Program-made: the position numbers and the translations under genes | The notes under the pieces: model-generated | Database searches by the model: none | Told to the model about the DNA's origin: nothing | Seen by the model: the letters and a program-made list of their open reading frames with translations, nothing else | NCBI RefSeq assembly: GCF_009905375.1 | Contig: NC_133648.1 | Coordinates: forward strand, 23,305,884 to 23,369,883 | Direction of reading: 5' to 3' | Source: Apium graveolens | Taxonomy: Eukaryota; Streptophyta; Magnoliopsida; Apiales; Apiaceae | DNA: 64,000 bases | In this document: piece after piece, positions 24,929 to 37,019 of the stretch | How the letters are laid out: each line of letters starts with the position of its first letter | Numbering within the stretch: position 1 is the stretch's first letter

Positions 24929-25960
24929 GTTAGTCCCTTAACAATATAGCAAGAATTACCAGAAGGGGGGTTGAATGAAATTCTTTATTTTTTTCTTGAA
25001 ATAAAAATGTTCAACTTGATTATAGATATATCTGTTTTGATTTGCACAATGCGGAATATAAAATTTAATGAATCAAAACAAGAGTAATTAAAAACAAGAG
25101 TCTTTAAAAACTTTCTGGTGGATTTAAACAATTCCACCAGAGATATATATTAATATATCGAGAGAACTCTCTGTGCAGAAATGCTCACAGCTGCTTTTAC
25201 AAGATAGAAAAACTAAGAACACAGGAAATGCTAAAGATAGTGCTTACAAAGATTTCTCTGTGTTTGTTTCTAAGCTCACTTAGTTTTCTTAGTTATTTTT
25301 ATTTGCTACTCTCTTGGTTTATATATATTACCAAGATTACAAAGTCAAAAGAACTGAATAAATATAAAATCTAACAGTCTTGATCTTTGCTGCTTTTCGT
25401 CCTCTATTACCCAGTTAATGGGCTTCCACAGTGTTTGTATCCAATCTCGACGGCTGTGTGTCAGCTTTTACTGTTCAACTGATGTTTGAATCTTGATATT
25501 ATCATCCGTCGACTTTCAGATCATCCGTCGATGACTTACTTGATCATCCGTCGACTGCTATTTTGAACATCCATTGAAAGTTATTTGATCATCCGTCGAA
25601 GCTTTGTTAAGCATCCGTTGATAGCTATTTTGGCACTTGACTTCATTTCACTTATACAGAATTACAAGACATTACTTTTGTACAGTTAATCAACCTATTC
25701 TGCATATCTAGTTAAAGTCAACATGACTTATATGCTACTACAGATTCTATACAAAGGTGCATACAACACTGTGCTACAAACTTATCATTATATAAGCTAC
25801 TCACTCGATGGATAATAAATTACTCATCCGTCGGTACTTAAACTGAGTTATCCGTCGGGACTATAATTCTTATCCGTCGAGTGCTACATTATTTCACTAA
25901 GTAAAATCTACTTAGATGTTTTGTTTAGGTAATCATCAAGTGCACAACATATTCACAACA
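24929..25960 (-). repeat. Element A 5' LTR (1,032 bp)
   Basis: On the minus strand it starts TGTTGTGAATATG and ends GGGACTAACA. It carries about ten CGACGGAT-type motifs in two groups (25805-25879 and 25504-25620), the second at roughly 22-bp steps. A TATA box, TATATATAAACC, follows at 25329-25317. It is homologous, with indels, to the C 3' LTR at 52453-53453. No coding content. Confidence 0.93.
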
Positions 25961-28017
25961 GCATCTGAGTAACCTATTTGTTTAAAATCTGATTCTCTGG
26001 GATACCACAATCCCAGATCAGCTATTTCCTTAAGATACTTGAAAATTCTTTTCACAGCTGTTAAGTGAGGTTCTCTTGGATCTGCTTGAAATCTTGCACA
26101 AAGACAGGTAGCATACATGATATCAGGTCTACTAGCAGTTAGATAGAGTAGAGAGCCAATCATACCTCTGTAATCAGTAATATCTACTGATTTACCAGTA
26201 TCCTTATCCAGTTTTGTTGTAGTGGCCATGGGAGTGGATGCACTTGAACAATCATGCATTCCAAATTTCTTCAGCAAGTTTCTGGTTTAGGTAGTTCGAC
26301 AAATAAAAGTGCCTTCTTCATTCTGCTTGACTTGAAGGCCCAGAAAATAGCTAAGTTCCCCCATCATACTCATCTCATACCTTGACTGTATTAGTTTGGC
26401 AAACTTCTTGCAAAGTCTATCATTTATAGACCCAAAAATGATATCATCAACATAAATCTGGACCAGAAGTAAGTCCTTTCCATGGTTGAGGTAGAACAGT
26501 GTTTTGTCTATACTTCCTCTGTTAAATCCACTTTCCAGAAGAAACTGAGCTAAAGTCTCATACCATGCTCTAGGAGCTTGCTTAAGTCCATAAAGTGCTT
26601 TATCAAGCCTGTAGACATAATCTGGATGTTTAGAATCTACAAAGCCTGGAGGTTATTCAACATATACTTCCTCCTCCAATTCTCCATTGAGAAAAGCACT
26701 TTTCACATCCATTTGAAAGACAGTAAACTTTTTGTGAGCAGCATAAGCCAAAAATATCCTTATGGCTTCTAACCTAGCAACTGGTGCAAATGTTTCATCA
26801 TAATCAATTCCCTCCTGTTGAGAATATCCTTTTGCAACCAGCCTTGCCTTATTCCTTGTAATTATGCCATCACTGTCAGTTTTGTTTCTGAATACCCACT
26901 TTGTACCAACAACAGATCTATTCTTTGGTCTTGGCACTAGGGTCCAGACTTTATTTCTTTCAAATTCATTTAACTCTTCCTGCATTGCTTGCACCCAATC
27001 GGCATCTTGAAGAGCTTCTTCCACTTTCTTTGGCTCAGTCTGAGAAAGAAAAGAATTGTAAAGACATTCGTTGGAAGTACCTGTTCTAGTTCTGACACCT
27101 GCATCAGGATTTCCAATTATCAAGTCAGGTGTATGTGATTTAGTCCACTTCCTTACAGATGGAAGGTTTTCTCTAGAACTGGATGCTCCCCCATGATCCA
27201 TGCTGTCTTCAACTTCATTTTCTGATGCTCCCCCTGAAACTATGCTCTCTGAGTTGGATTCTTCAGAATTTAGATTTTCAGAACTATCAGAACTTGACGA
27301 ATCAGAACTTGAAGAGCCAGATGTATGTTCTGATGCTTCTTCAGATGTGGTAAGATCTTGAGTATGCTCCCCCTGCATAGGTGCATCTTCCTTTGACGTA
27401 GTCACCATAGTTTCAATAACATCAGAGTTTAATCCATCAGAGTTGGCATTATCAGGACTTAGATTGTCAGGATTTTCAGTATCAGAATTTGAGTCTTCAT
27501 TTTCAAATCTCAGCTGATCATGATCAATAAAATCTTCAAGTTCAGTAATCTTCTTGTCATCAAAGGAGACATTGATAGATTCCATGACCACTCTTGTTCT
27601 CAAATTATAGACTCTGAAGGCTTTTGTGGAAAGTGGATATCCAACAAAGATTCCTTCATCAGCTTTTAGATCAAATTTGGATAGCTGTTCAGGATGAGTC
27701 TTAAGAACAAAACACTTGCATCCAAATACATGAAAATACTTCAGATTTGGCTTCTTTTTCTTCACCATCTCATATGGTGTTTTTCCTTGCTTGTTAATGA
27801 GTGTTGCATTTTGAGTAAAACAAGCAGTCTGCACAGCTTCAGCCCAGAAATAGGTTGGAAGCTTTGCTTCTTCAAGCATTGTACGTGCAGCTTCAATGAG
27901 AGTTCTATTCTTCCTTTCAACAACTCCATTTTATTGTGGAGTTCCAGGAGCAAAAAATTCCTTCTTAATTCCATAGTTTTTGCAGAACTCTTCCATTATC
28001 AAATTCTTGAACTCAGT
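25961..28017 (-). pseudogene. Element D pol, distal part: integrase end, linker, RT, start of RNase H
   Basis: The frame resumes at an EFKNLIMEEFC-like stretch after E. It continues through the integrase glutamate region ([17 protein letters not shown]), [12 protein letters not shown], a Ser/Asp/Glu-rich linker, then RT with [31 protein letters not shown] and YVDDIIFG. Stops occur at 27931 (CAA to TAA in the PQQNG motif), 26653 (CAA to TAA before PPGF) and 26287. RNase H begins near TASRPDIMYAT and is cut off at GYSDA by A's LTR. The linker holds repeated ATCAGAACTT-like motifs on the plus strand and three CTCCCCC tracts. Confidence 0.9.
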
Positions 28018-31000
28018 TGTAATATCTGGGATATATTGTGTAATTATTTTTGCTATTAAATAATTATTATGTGTGTTCAGTATCTATTCTGTGAGATAAT
28101 TGTTAAATGTTATCTGTACTTGGATATTCAAAAATAATATTAATTGAGTATTTTAATTTTTATATGTCCAAAATAAAATATAGATAATTGTCATATCTTC
28201 CTAATGATTTTGATGTTGATTTATGGATTTATAAGAATCATACGAAATTTCTAAAATCTTTTTCCGAGTATTTAAAATCTATTTTATAAAAACGGGACCC
28301 AACTGACATCAACCGTTGTTACGTTTTTGGAACCCGAAACTCTTCCGAGAACTCCTTCATAACCTAATTGTAATATTCCGAGCATATTCCATGTTTCGAC
28401 TTTTTCGATCCGGCGTATGGTTTATTCTGCGCGGGTCCCGGCGTAATATTTTCGATACAATATTCATTTCGGTAAATTAATAAAACCCGTATTTTCGATA
28501 AATGGGAGCTTTTTATTAAACTATCCCAATTATCACTTCGTAGTATGTGTAACCAGGCGCTGAGACCAAGACCGTAGTGCAAATTGTACTGATTTGGATA
28601 ATTATCCCGAAAACCGATACCGTTTGGATCAGTTTTTATAAATAAACGTATCGTTTTATATCCGGAATGATCCAACGGGATACTAATTTTCCATAATTAT
28701 AAATAGCCTTTTTCCGTATTTTATTTCGTATCAAAATCATTTGCAGATAGTTAATTCTATAATTTTCAGAGAAAAACCCTAATTACATAAACTGTTCTAA
28801 GAATCAAACAGCAAAACGAAGGCGTTACCAATCTCTGTTTTCAAAGCTTGAGTAACAAAAACGAAGGATTTGAAGTGTTCTATCAGATTCTGAGCTTTGT
28901 TTCACTGCAGAATCAAAGGTTTATTTTCTGAAAATTTATTTATTTTTGAATTAAATTTATTAAAAATATGAATTTTTGTTCGGATGATTGTTTGTATGAT
29001 TTGATGATTGCATGTTGTAGAGCTTGTTTTCCTGATGATTTTCATATGTCATACGTCTGATTTGGAGTTCAATAACATGTTCAAAATTGAGTTTGATTTT
29101 CGAATTTTAAAATTAGGGTTTATAAACCGTATGAATGTTCTTAATTGAAATTTGGGGGTTTCTTATTCTGAAATAGATTGATGTTGTGGTATAGTGTATT
29201 GTATTCTCTGTGAAATTTGCAATCAAGTCGTACAAGTTTCATGAATCAACGAGGTCTGTAGAGAAGGGAGTTGTGTTTTGAAGTTTACGTCGAACCCGCC
29301 GGAAACCGGCGAGTTTCTTGATCAAATTTCGGCCAAGTCTGGGGTTATTGATGAATTTTGATTGCAGATATAGGTTCCTGGTGTTGTGTAGTTTAATTCT
29401 GGAGGTGATGGTGGTGGGAGGATGCCGGAGGTGAGTTCTCCGGCCATCCCCGACTTTTCCGGTGACTGGAACTGCAAAATTGCAGACTTTTGAAAATGAT
29501 GAAGTTTGGTCCCCTAGGTTTCCAGACTTTGCAAAAATTGGATTCCTGTTTTAAAAATATTTAAAAATCATATTTTCTATTTTTTTTTATTATAAAAATT
29601 CATTTTTAATTTCTGAAAATTCTAAAAATTAGTATTTTAATTCCGAAAATTATTTTTAATTCAGAAATAAATCCGAATTAATTAGTTAATTAATTTTACT
29701 TAATTTTTAATTGATTAATTGGTCAATTAAATTGGAAATTAATTGATTAATTGATTTAATTAATTATTAACTGATTTTAATTAATTATTTAATTAGATTT
29801 AATTACTTAAAAATGATTTAAAAATTCCGAAAAATAGTTTCGAGCTTTAAAATATTATTCTAAATTATTTCCAAGGCTCGATAATTAGTATAAAATTATT
29901 TTCGAGCCATAATTGGCTAACCGAACCCTGTTTATTAACCCAAAATTGATCCAACGACCCGTTTTAATTCTGAAAAATGTTTTAAAAATCATCTTAAATA
30001 CCCGAAAGCCTAATTATGACCCGAGACTTCTTTATAAATGATATGTCATTGATTTCGTTATGTATTATGTGTTATACGTGACTTGTTGATTGACTATCAG
30101 TCTATATATTCGGTGTTTACTTGATTATTGCATAACTTTCAATCCGTTAATCGGATTTGGGTAAAATGAAGGGTAGATAGAAGTATGTGTTGAATAGAAC
30201 TCTATGAGTCGATTATTGATAGATGCTTATGATATGTGAGCAGAAGAGGCAAAGCGTAGGAAAGGGAAACAGGTAGTTGAGGAGTAAAACGGTTGTGATT
30301 AGAAGCGAGTACAGTGTAGTAAGCTAATACCAGGCAAGTGTTTTGAACTTTCTCGAGATATTGTAGTACTTGATAATCCTGTGATATTGCAAGTGCTTTG
30401 AAGCACAGAAACCTAAAGCCTGATTCCAGTTATTGATCTTGAGCCATGAACTTATTCTTTCTAGACCATTGATTATTGTATACCCAAACACGAACCTCAA
30501 GTATACGTTACTACTCCACAAATACATGCAAACAAAATTCCAAACACTAAACTGAATTAAGTATATACTCAAATATTGTATCCTATGTTTTGAAAGCCCA
30601 AATCTTTGAAACCATGAAATATTGATTCCTTTGTTATACAATTCTTTCAATACCAGTATCCAAGCTTTTAAATTATCTTATTGATCCTTACAAGGATTGA
30701 AACTCTTTCATTGTTAAACACTCATTGTTGTTAATAATTCTGATTATTGGTTATTAATGCTTATTCTGTTATAATGTTAGAATTGGATTGCTTTTATAAA
30801 ATTATGGACCAGATTCGTGGTCAGACTATATAATGGTCAAGTTAGGCCAATGTGTGCCTTGGATCCAGTAGTTAGAGCAATGTTGTGTGCCTTGCTCGGG
30901 GTTAGTGCGTGACTGATCAGCAGCCTAACCTTGGTTTTTAAATTAAAAGTATAATATCCAATTCTAAATCATAAGCCATTGTTCAATTGATATCATAATC

Positions 31001-31440
31001 ATGTTCACCTGATGATCATTATTCTCAGTTTTATCATTATGACTTGCTGAGCTAGTTAGCTCATTTGTGCGATGTTGTTTATGTTCTTTCCAGCTAAAAA
31101 GGAACCAGTTGGTAATGAGGATCTCCAGTCCAGCGCGAGAGCTAGGGGTTCAGATTGAGAGAGCTGAGCTAGTAGGCTTCTTTTGGAATAATTTAAGTCA
31201 GTAAAAGTTTGTAATAAAGTTTAATACTCAGTTTGAGTTTGAATGGTTGGGATTTTAATGATATGTAATATAAGCAGATGTGTGGCCTGTGTGCATACTT
31301 TAACCTGTTGCGATCCGTGGTAGTTGGTAAATAGGGTCACTGTATATTATTGTTATCTTTATTATTGTTATAAGCAGGTTATAAATAAGGTGTGTGTGTG
31401 TGGACCCCAAACTTCTGACCCAAGTTTGGAGGGCGCCACA
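28018..31440 (+). mobile_element. Element E: solo LTR (3,423 bp), relative of element G's LTR
   Basis: It starts TGTAATATCTGGG and ends GGAGGGCGCCACA, flanked by perfect TCAGT duplications (28013-28017 and 31441-31445) within D's integrase frame. No primer site, purine tract or pol motif lies inside, so a solo LTR left by LTR-LTR recombination is the best reading. Several blocks, including GACTTTTTCGATCCGG, the run from GTCCCGGCG to TTTTCGATACAAT, and AATAAAACCCGTATT, are shared with G's LTR on the other strand. A TATA box (TATAAATAG, about 28699) supports plus orientation. The remainder is AT-rich non-coding DNA. Confidence 0.85.
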
Positions 31441-32261
31441 TCAGTGCCATTATCACTCCTTATGGTTTTCACAGAATCTTTGACCAATTTATTCAGATGT
31501 TTGACATGATCAATCAAGATAGATGCAGTTTCACTTTTTGTGTGCAAGAAATACACCCATGTGTATCTGGTGAACTCATCCACTATGACCAACGCATATA
31601 TCTTCTTTGCAATAGACATGACATTCACTGGACCAAGTAGATCAACATGTAGTAGATGATAAGGCTCAAGAATTGATGATTCAGTCTTGCTCTTAAATGA
31701 AGATTTTCTTTGTTTGGCCTTCTGACAAGAATCACAAAGGCCATCAGGAGCAAATACTGACTTTGGCAGTCCTCTCACAATATCTTTCTTGACCAGCTCA
31801 TTTATATTGTTAAAATTTAAATGAGAGAGTTTCGTGTGCCAATTCCAGCTTTCTTCAATTGATGGTCTACTCATCAGACAGATTGCAGAACCATCAGTAC
31901 TTGTTGAAAGCTTAGCTTCATAAATGTTACCACGCCTGTATCCTTTCAGAACAACTTTGCCTTTAGATTTACTCACAACTTCACAGTGTTCTTCAAAGAA
32001 ATCAACATGATAACCTCTATCATAAATTTGACTTATACTCAGCAGATTGTGTTTAAGTCCTGAGACCAGAGCTACTTCTTTAATGATGACATTCCCAAGA
32101 TTGATATTGTCATATCCCAATGTTTTTCCAATGTTGCCGTCTCCATAAGAAACACTCGGGCCAGCTTTCTCCACAAAGTCTGATAGCAGGGCCTTATTTC
32201 CAGTCATATGTCCTGAACATTCACTGTCCAGAACTAGGATATTTTTTCTGGTGCCCTGCAA
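31441..32261 (-). pseudogene. Element D pol, proximal part: protease and integrase N-terminal half
   Basis: It begins MQGTRK; the protease active site reads LDSEC where D-S-G is expected, again a G-to-acidic change. The GAG-pre-integrase zinc finger follows (WHTKLSHLNF ... CDSCQKAKQ), then the integrase core with HVDLLGP and SDNGT. The frame is cut by E right after the second catalytic Asp and resumes at 28017. Unlike A, this frame is the same as gag's, separated by TAG and TGA codons. Dead because of the protease change, the E insertion and downstream stops. Confidence 0.9.
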
Positions 32262-32273
32262 TCACAAAGACCA

Positions 32274-34613
32274 CTAATGATTAGTTTTAAGGACCCAGAC
32301 TTGCTTGGATCCTTTGGCCTTATCAAGTTTGTTAACATTTGCAGCGGATTTACCATCAGAGTTTATGTTAACATTTTTCTTATCAGAACTTACACTATCA
32401 GACTTTGAATCAGAATTTACACTCGAAGGAACAATAGAAACTTTCTTCAAAGAAGGTTTTATTTGATAATAATCATAGTACAAACTATGATATTCCTTAC
32501 AAGTATAAATGAAATGCCATAAACTACCACAATGAAAATAAGGATTTTGTGGTTTATATCTAATAGACTGACTCGTAACTCCTGACTTTGAAGGTAAGGA
32601 GTTTATGTTCTTATTCTTCCTACAAAAAGAAGCCAGATGGTTTGAACTTCAATAGTTATGACACGTTTTCCTAGGAGCTTCAAGAACAGGCTTATAATTA
32701 TTGCTTTTATTCACACCTTCCTTTCCATTCCTATTTTTCCTAGGTGAATTTACCTTGTTTGCATTCTTAACATCTTTCAGCTTATACTTAAGCTGCTTCT
32801 TAGTCATTAAGCCTATGTTTACTTCAGCTGTCTTTTCCTGTTTTAGTTTGTCAGAAGTTAATCCTTCTTCAACTTCTGATTTATCATTATCAGACTTTAC
32901 AGTTACAAACTTAACAGGTTTTAACTTTGGTTTTTGCTTAACAACAACAGGCTTAATTTCTACAGTTCCTTTATCATTCTTATCCTCTCCATAACCTAAG
33001 CTCTCTTTCCAATTTTCACTACTTAGCAAATTTTGAGTTGTTCTGCCAGAGTTAGTCCAAGTCCTGATAATCTCTCTTTCCTTTTTTAACTCAGTTTTTA
33101 GAGATTCATTCATTTTTAGCACTTCATCCCTAACATAAAAAGCATCATCTCTATCCCTCTGAGTTTGATGGAACATAACTAACTCTTTTTCTAAGAAATC
33201 ATTTCTTTTCTTAAAAGCAAGATTTTCAGAAGTTAATCTTTCACATGTTAAAGTTTGATCTCTATAACTAACAAACATGGTTTTAAGATATCTTCTCAAC
33301 TCATTAATATTATCAGTATGAAAAGCATAAGTAGTCTGAGGTACCTTTGTTTCAGCAGCTTCAGAACTGCTCTCAGCACTTTGTTTATCAGCATTTGCCA
33401 TCAAAGCATAGTTCTCCTCACTTTCAGAGTCTGAGGTGTCTATCCAGCTTTTCTTCTTTGTGACAAGAGCCTTGCCTTTGTCACCCTTCACTTATTTGCA
33501 ATCAGGAGATATGTGGCCTTTCTCACCACAGTTATAGCATTTGACATTGGTATAATCTCCTCTATCAGACTTTCCTCCTCTACCCTCAGATCTTCTGAAA
33601 TTCTTCTTATCAGAACTTGTGCCTTTCCTGGAAAACTTCTTTCCCTTCCTGAACTTCCTGTATGCAATCTTTGTGATCCCTTTCACCATAAGAGCACACA
33701 GCTTCATCATCTCCTCATCAGCATCAGTCTCAGGAAAGCTTTCAGAATCTGAGTCATCATCACTTTCAGAACTTGATGACTCAGTATCAGACTTTGTGAA
33801 AAGAGCTTTACCCTTGTCTTTCCTTGAGGTAGCTGCCTTGGGGGATTCTTCTTCAGCCTTAAGAGCAACTGTCCTTGACTTTCCTCCTTTCCTCTTGCTT
33901 CTTTGTTCCATCTCAAGTTCATGAGTCTTGAGCATTCCATAAATTTCATCAAGAGTTGTTTCATCAAGATTGTAGTTGTCTCTTATTGTTGTTGCCTTCA
34001 AATCCCAGCATTCAGGAAGAGCTAACAGGAATTTAAGGTTTGAATCTTCAAGATCATACTCCTTATCAACCAATGACAAATCATTCAAGAGTTTGACAAA
34101 TCTATCATATAAATCAGTCAATGACTCATTTGCCTTTGAGTCAAAGTGTTCATACTCTTGAGTGAGTATTGTCTTCCTGTTCTTCTTAATTGTATCAGTT
34201 CCCTGACACCTTTTTTCCAGAGCATCCCATATCTCCTAAGCAGTCTTGCAGTTAATTACCCTATTTGACATTACATTATCAATGGCACTATGCAGTAAGT
34301 GTCGTACCTTAGCATCCTTAGCAATTGATGTGATATCTTCAGCAGTATAATCACTCTTCTCCTTTGGTACGGTCTTTGCTGCTTCACCTGCAACTGCAAC
34401 AGCGAGCTTGGTTGGTTTGTGAGGCCCTTCCTTGATTCTATCAAGATATTCTGGATCTGTTGCTTCCACGAACATGGTCATCCTCACCTTCCATATGGGA
34501 TATTCAGATGGTCTCAGTATGGGAACTCTGATGGTCTCATACCGACTTTGAATTTATGTCTTTGGTGGTTCTTCAGTTTTGGTAGGCTTAGTTGGAGTTT
34601 CTGTGTCAGACAT
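32274..34613 (-). pseudogene. Element D gag (780 codons, four in-frame stops)
   Basis: The ATG at 34613 begins a Thr/Pro/Lys-rich N-terminus, then PSEYPIWKVRMTMF, VINCKTA, ESLTDLYDRFVKLLNDL and a UBN2-type body. A CCHC knuckle, CYNCGEKGHISPDC, lies near residue 370, followed by an Asp/Ser/Lys-rich tail, a degenerate second knuckle (CHNY...) and the SKQVWVLK end. Stops at 34554, 34236, 33492 and 32649 interrupt one continuous frame with no indel needed. The tail contains many ATCAGAACTT-like motifs on the plus strand (for example 32381, 33607). Architecture and length match A's gag. Confidence 0.88.
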
Positions 34614-34655
34614 GATTGTGTTTGGATCTTAAACGGTATGTGCGTTAACAGATCG

Positions 34656-34667
34656 GCTCTGATACCA
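34656..34667 (-). other. Element D primer binding site (tRNA-Met type)
   Basis: The minus strand reads TGGTATCAGAGC, 2 bp from the LTR end. Confidence 0.92.
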
Positions 34668-34669
34668 CT

Positions 34670-35260
34670 TGTTAGGTCACACATACTGTAGAGGGGTGAA
34701 TACAGTGTAAAGTACAATCAAATTGAACTTTAATATCTCAAGTAACAGAAAATAAACTTTATTGAAACAATAAACTCTGGTACAGTATGGAACTGTTACC
34801 TCTCAGTGATGAACAAATATCACGAGAGCTGCTAGGGTTACAATGAATAATCTTCTCGAATATGATAACACTTATAGTGTAAACCCTATGTCTGTGTTTA
34901 TATACTACACAGTTACATGATAATCGCTAATTGATATGGAATATAATTCTGCTTCCTAAAATATATCAATCAGATATCTTTTCTTCCAAGTATTCTATTC
35001 TTCATAGAATTCCTTCTTCATGCATATCTCTTCTTATGTTTATCTCGATCTTCTTTCCTTTAATCAGCTACTATCCTTATCTAAACGTCCTTCATCACTT
35101 AAGTTCTGATATCCATCTTCTGATGATTATCTCCTGATAATATAAGTACTGATATCCTTAAGTCCTGACTTCCAGTAAGTACTGATTTATCCTGTTTAAG
35201 TAAGATCTGAAAACTAAACATAAATCATATTAACCATGACATTATCAAATATATCTAACA
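34670..35260 (-). repeat. Element D 5' LTR (591 bp)
   Basis: On the minus strand it starts TGTTAGATATATTTG and ends GTGACCTAACA. Five TAAGTNCTGAT-like motifs (plus strand: 35101, 35143, 35160, 35176 and a weaker one at 35201) lie upstream, in element sense, of a TATA box (GTATATAAACAC, about 34896-34907). Confidence 0.92.
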
Positions 35261-36499
35261 AGAATCTTCTTAGCCTATGCAGCCCATGCCAATTTCAAGG
35301 TCTATCAAATGGATGTCAAAAGTGCCTTTCTGAATGGAGATTTGGAGGAAGAAGTGTATGTTAGTCAACCTCCTGGCTTTGAAGATCCAAATTTTCCAGA
35401 GTATGTCTATTATCTACTGAAAGCACTTTATGGACTGAAGCAAGCACCTAGAGCCTGGTACGACACTTTATCAAAGTTCCTTTTGGAAAATCACTTCACA
35501 AGAGATACTGTAGATAAAACTTTATTTTTCAGAAATGTTAATGGCTCTAGCATACTTGTTCAAATTTATGTAGATGATATTATTTTTGGCTCTATAGATG
35601 AGAAACTTTGTCAAAAGTTTGCCAAACTGATGCAAAGTAAGTATGAAATGAGTATGATGGGAGAACTAACTTACTTTCTTGGTTTACAAGTTAAGCAAGT
35701 TAGTGATGGAATATTCATTAGTCAAACTAAATATATTTTTGATCTTTTAAAGAAGTTTGATCTAATGGATTGCATATCTGCAAAAACTCTCATGGCCACT
35801 GCAACTAAGCTTGAACTAAAAACTACTGAAAAGTCTGTAGATATTTCAAGCTATAGAGGCATGGTTGGCTCACTTTTGTACTTAACATCTAGTAGGCCAG
35901 ATATAATGTTTGCTACATGTTTATGAGCTAGATTTTAGGCTGATCCTAGAGAGTCTCACTTGATAGCTATTAAGAGAATTTTCAGATATCTCAAGGGAAC
36001 ACCAAAACTTGGCATTTGGTATCCTAGAGATTCTGGTTTTGATCTAACTGGTTATTCAGATGCAGATTATGCAGGTTGCAGTATTGACAGAAAAAGCACA
36101 ATAGGAACTTGTCAATTTCTTGTGTCCTGGTTCTGTAAAAAGCAAAATTCAGTTTCTACTTCTATAGCTGAAGCTGAATATATTGTTGCTGGCCGTTGCT
36201 GTGCACAAATTTTATGGATGAAAAATCAATTGCTAGACTATGGTTTGCAAGTTGAGAGGATTCCTATTTTCTGTGATAACACAAGTGCAATTGCCATCAC
36301 TGAAAATTCAATGCAACATTCAAGGACAAAGCACATAGACATCAAGTACCATTTCATAAGGGAACATGTAATGAATGGTACTGTAGAGTTACATTTTGTT
36401 CCAAGTGAGAAGCAACTTGCAGATATCTTTACCAAGCCACTGGATGAATCCACCTTTTCTAGGTTGGTAAGTGAGTTAGGTATGCTTAATTACTCTTGA
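35261..36499 (+). pseudogene. Element C pol: reverse transcriptase and RNase H (5' part displaced by D)
   Basis: The frame starts within [13 protein letters not shown], where D inserted. It carries [21 protein letters not shown] and the catalytic YVDDIIFG box, then RNase H with [18 protein letters not shown] and [13 protein letters not shown]. Stops at 35924 (TGT to TGA) and about 35936 (CAG to TAG) interrupt it. A four-residue deletion (GDKL in A) lies before VSWF, in RNase H. The end, SELGMLNYS, matches A's. Confidence 0.92.
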
Positions 36500-36594
36500 A
36501 TTTATCTGAGTTATTTTGCAAGGTGAAAAGTAGCCAGAAATTTAGCTGATTTTTAGTAATGGATGAAATTTTGGCTAAGTCAAAATTTGCATCT

Positions 36595-36910
36595 CGACGG
36601 ATGACCATTATCCATCGAGTTGAGTCATCCGTCGATATACTATTTGGAAATAAAAATCAATTACTTTTCTGGAACCTTTTAAAACTCGACGGATAACAGT
36701 TTATTCTCATCCGTCGAAGTGTCTAAATCTTAACCGTTAATTCCCTGAACATTATCCATCGAGTATACTTACAGTTTGTAAGCATTACACGACGGATAAT
36801 GGGTGGAATTTTTACAGTTTATTTTTAAAACGGCTATTTTAGGCAATTTCTATTGGTTAATTTACTCTTCTTTATTATTTTTATCCGTTGTTTTTGAGAG
36901 AGTGTAAAGG
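36595..36910 (+). promoter_or_regulatory. Element C pol-ORF3 spacer with motif array; TATA box lost
   Basis: Seven CGACGGAT/ATCCGTCG-type sites at 36595, 36610, 36627, 36687, 36709, 36754 and 36790 correspond to those in A. At the place of A's TATAAAAG, C reads TGTAAAGG (about 36903-36910), so the core promoter appears mutated here. Confidence 0.6.
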
Positions 36911-37019
36911 CTTATTTCATTTCAATTATTTTCTTTTATCATTCTCAAATTCAACTGCTTTTATTTCATTCTCTCTCAAGCAAATATTCTATTTCTCTTC
37001 AAGCTTTCATTTTCTAACA

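Larger units (their letters stand above)
1..25960 (-). mobile_element. Element A: Sirevirus-type Ty1/copia retrotransposon (3' LTR off-window), split by element B
   Basis: Read on the minus strand, the order is 5' LTR (25960-24929), tRNA-Met primer site, gag, protease-integrase, [element B at 7183-21190], integrase-RT linker, RT, RNase H, internal promoter region, and a giant third ORF ending at base 6. Removing B leaves about 11.95 kb visible; the 3' LTR must lie left of base 1. A sits inside the RNase H region of element D: D's frame reads up to the GYSDA motif, then A's LTR begins, with candidate target duplication GCATC at 25961-25965. A third ORF downstream of a copia-type pol is the hallmark of Sirevirus-like elements. 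Outside B, all A coding pieces stay in frame and are broken only by stop codons. Confidence 0.9.
25961..35260 (-). mobile_element. Element D: second Sirevirus-type copia family, interrupted by E and A
   Basis: On the minus strand: 5' LTR 35260-34670, tRNA-Met primer site, gag, protease-integrase to 31441, [E at 28018-31440], rest of integrase and RT to 25961, then A's 5' LTR. D's remaining RNase H and 3' parts must lie left of the window beyond A. D inserted into the RT of C: C's frame resumes at 35261 within AIRIFLAYA, giving candidate duplication AGAAT at 35261-35265. D's proteins resemble A's but differ clearly, and its LTR is shorter (591 bp) with a different repeated motif. Confidence 0.9.

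Noticed and set aside
28018..31440. E as a DNA transposon or Helitron
   Set aside because: TG...CA ends, a 5-bp duplication, an internal TATA box and similarity to G's LTR fit a solo LTR better.
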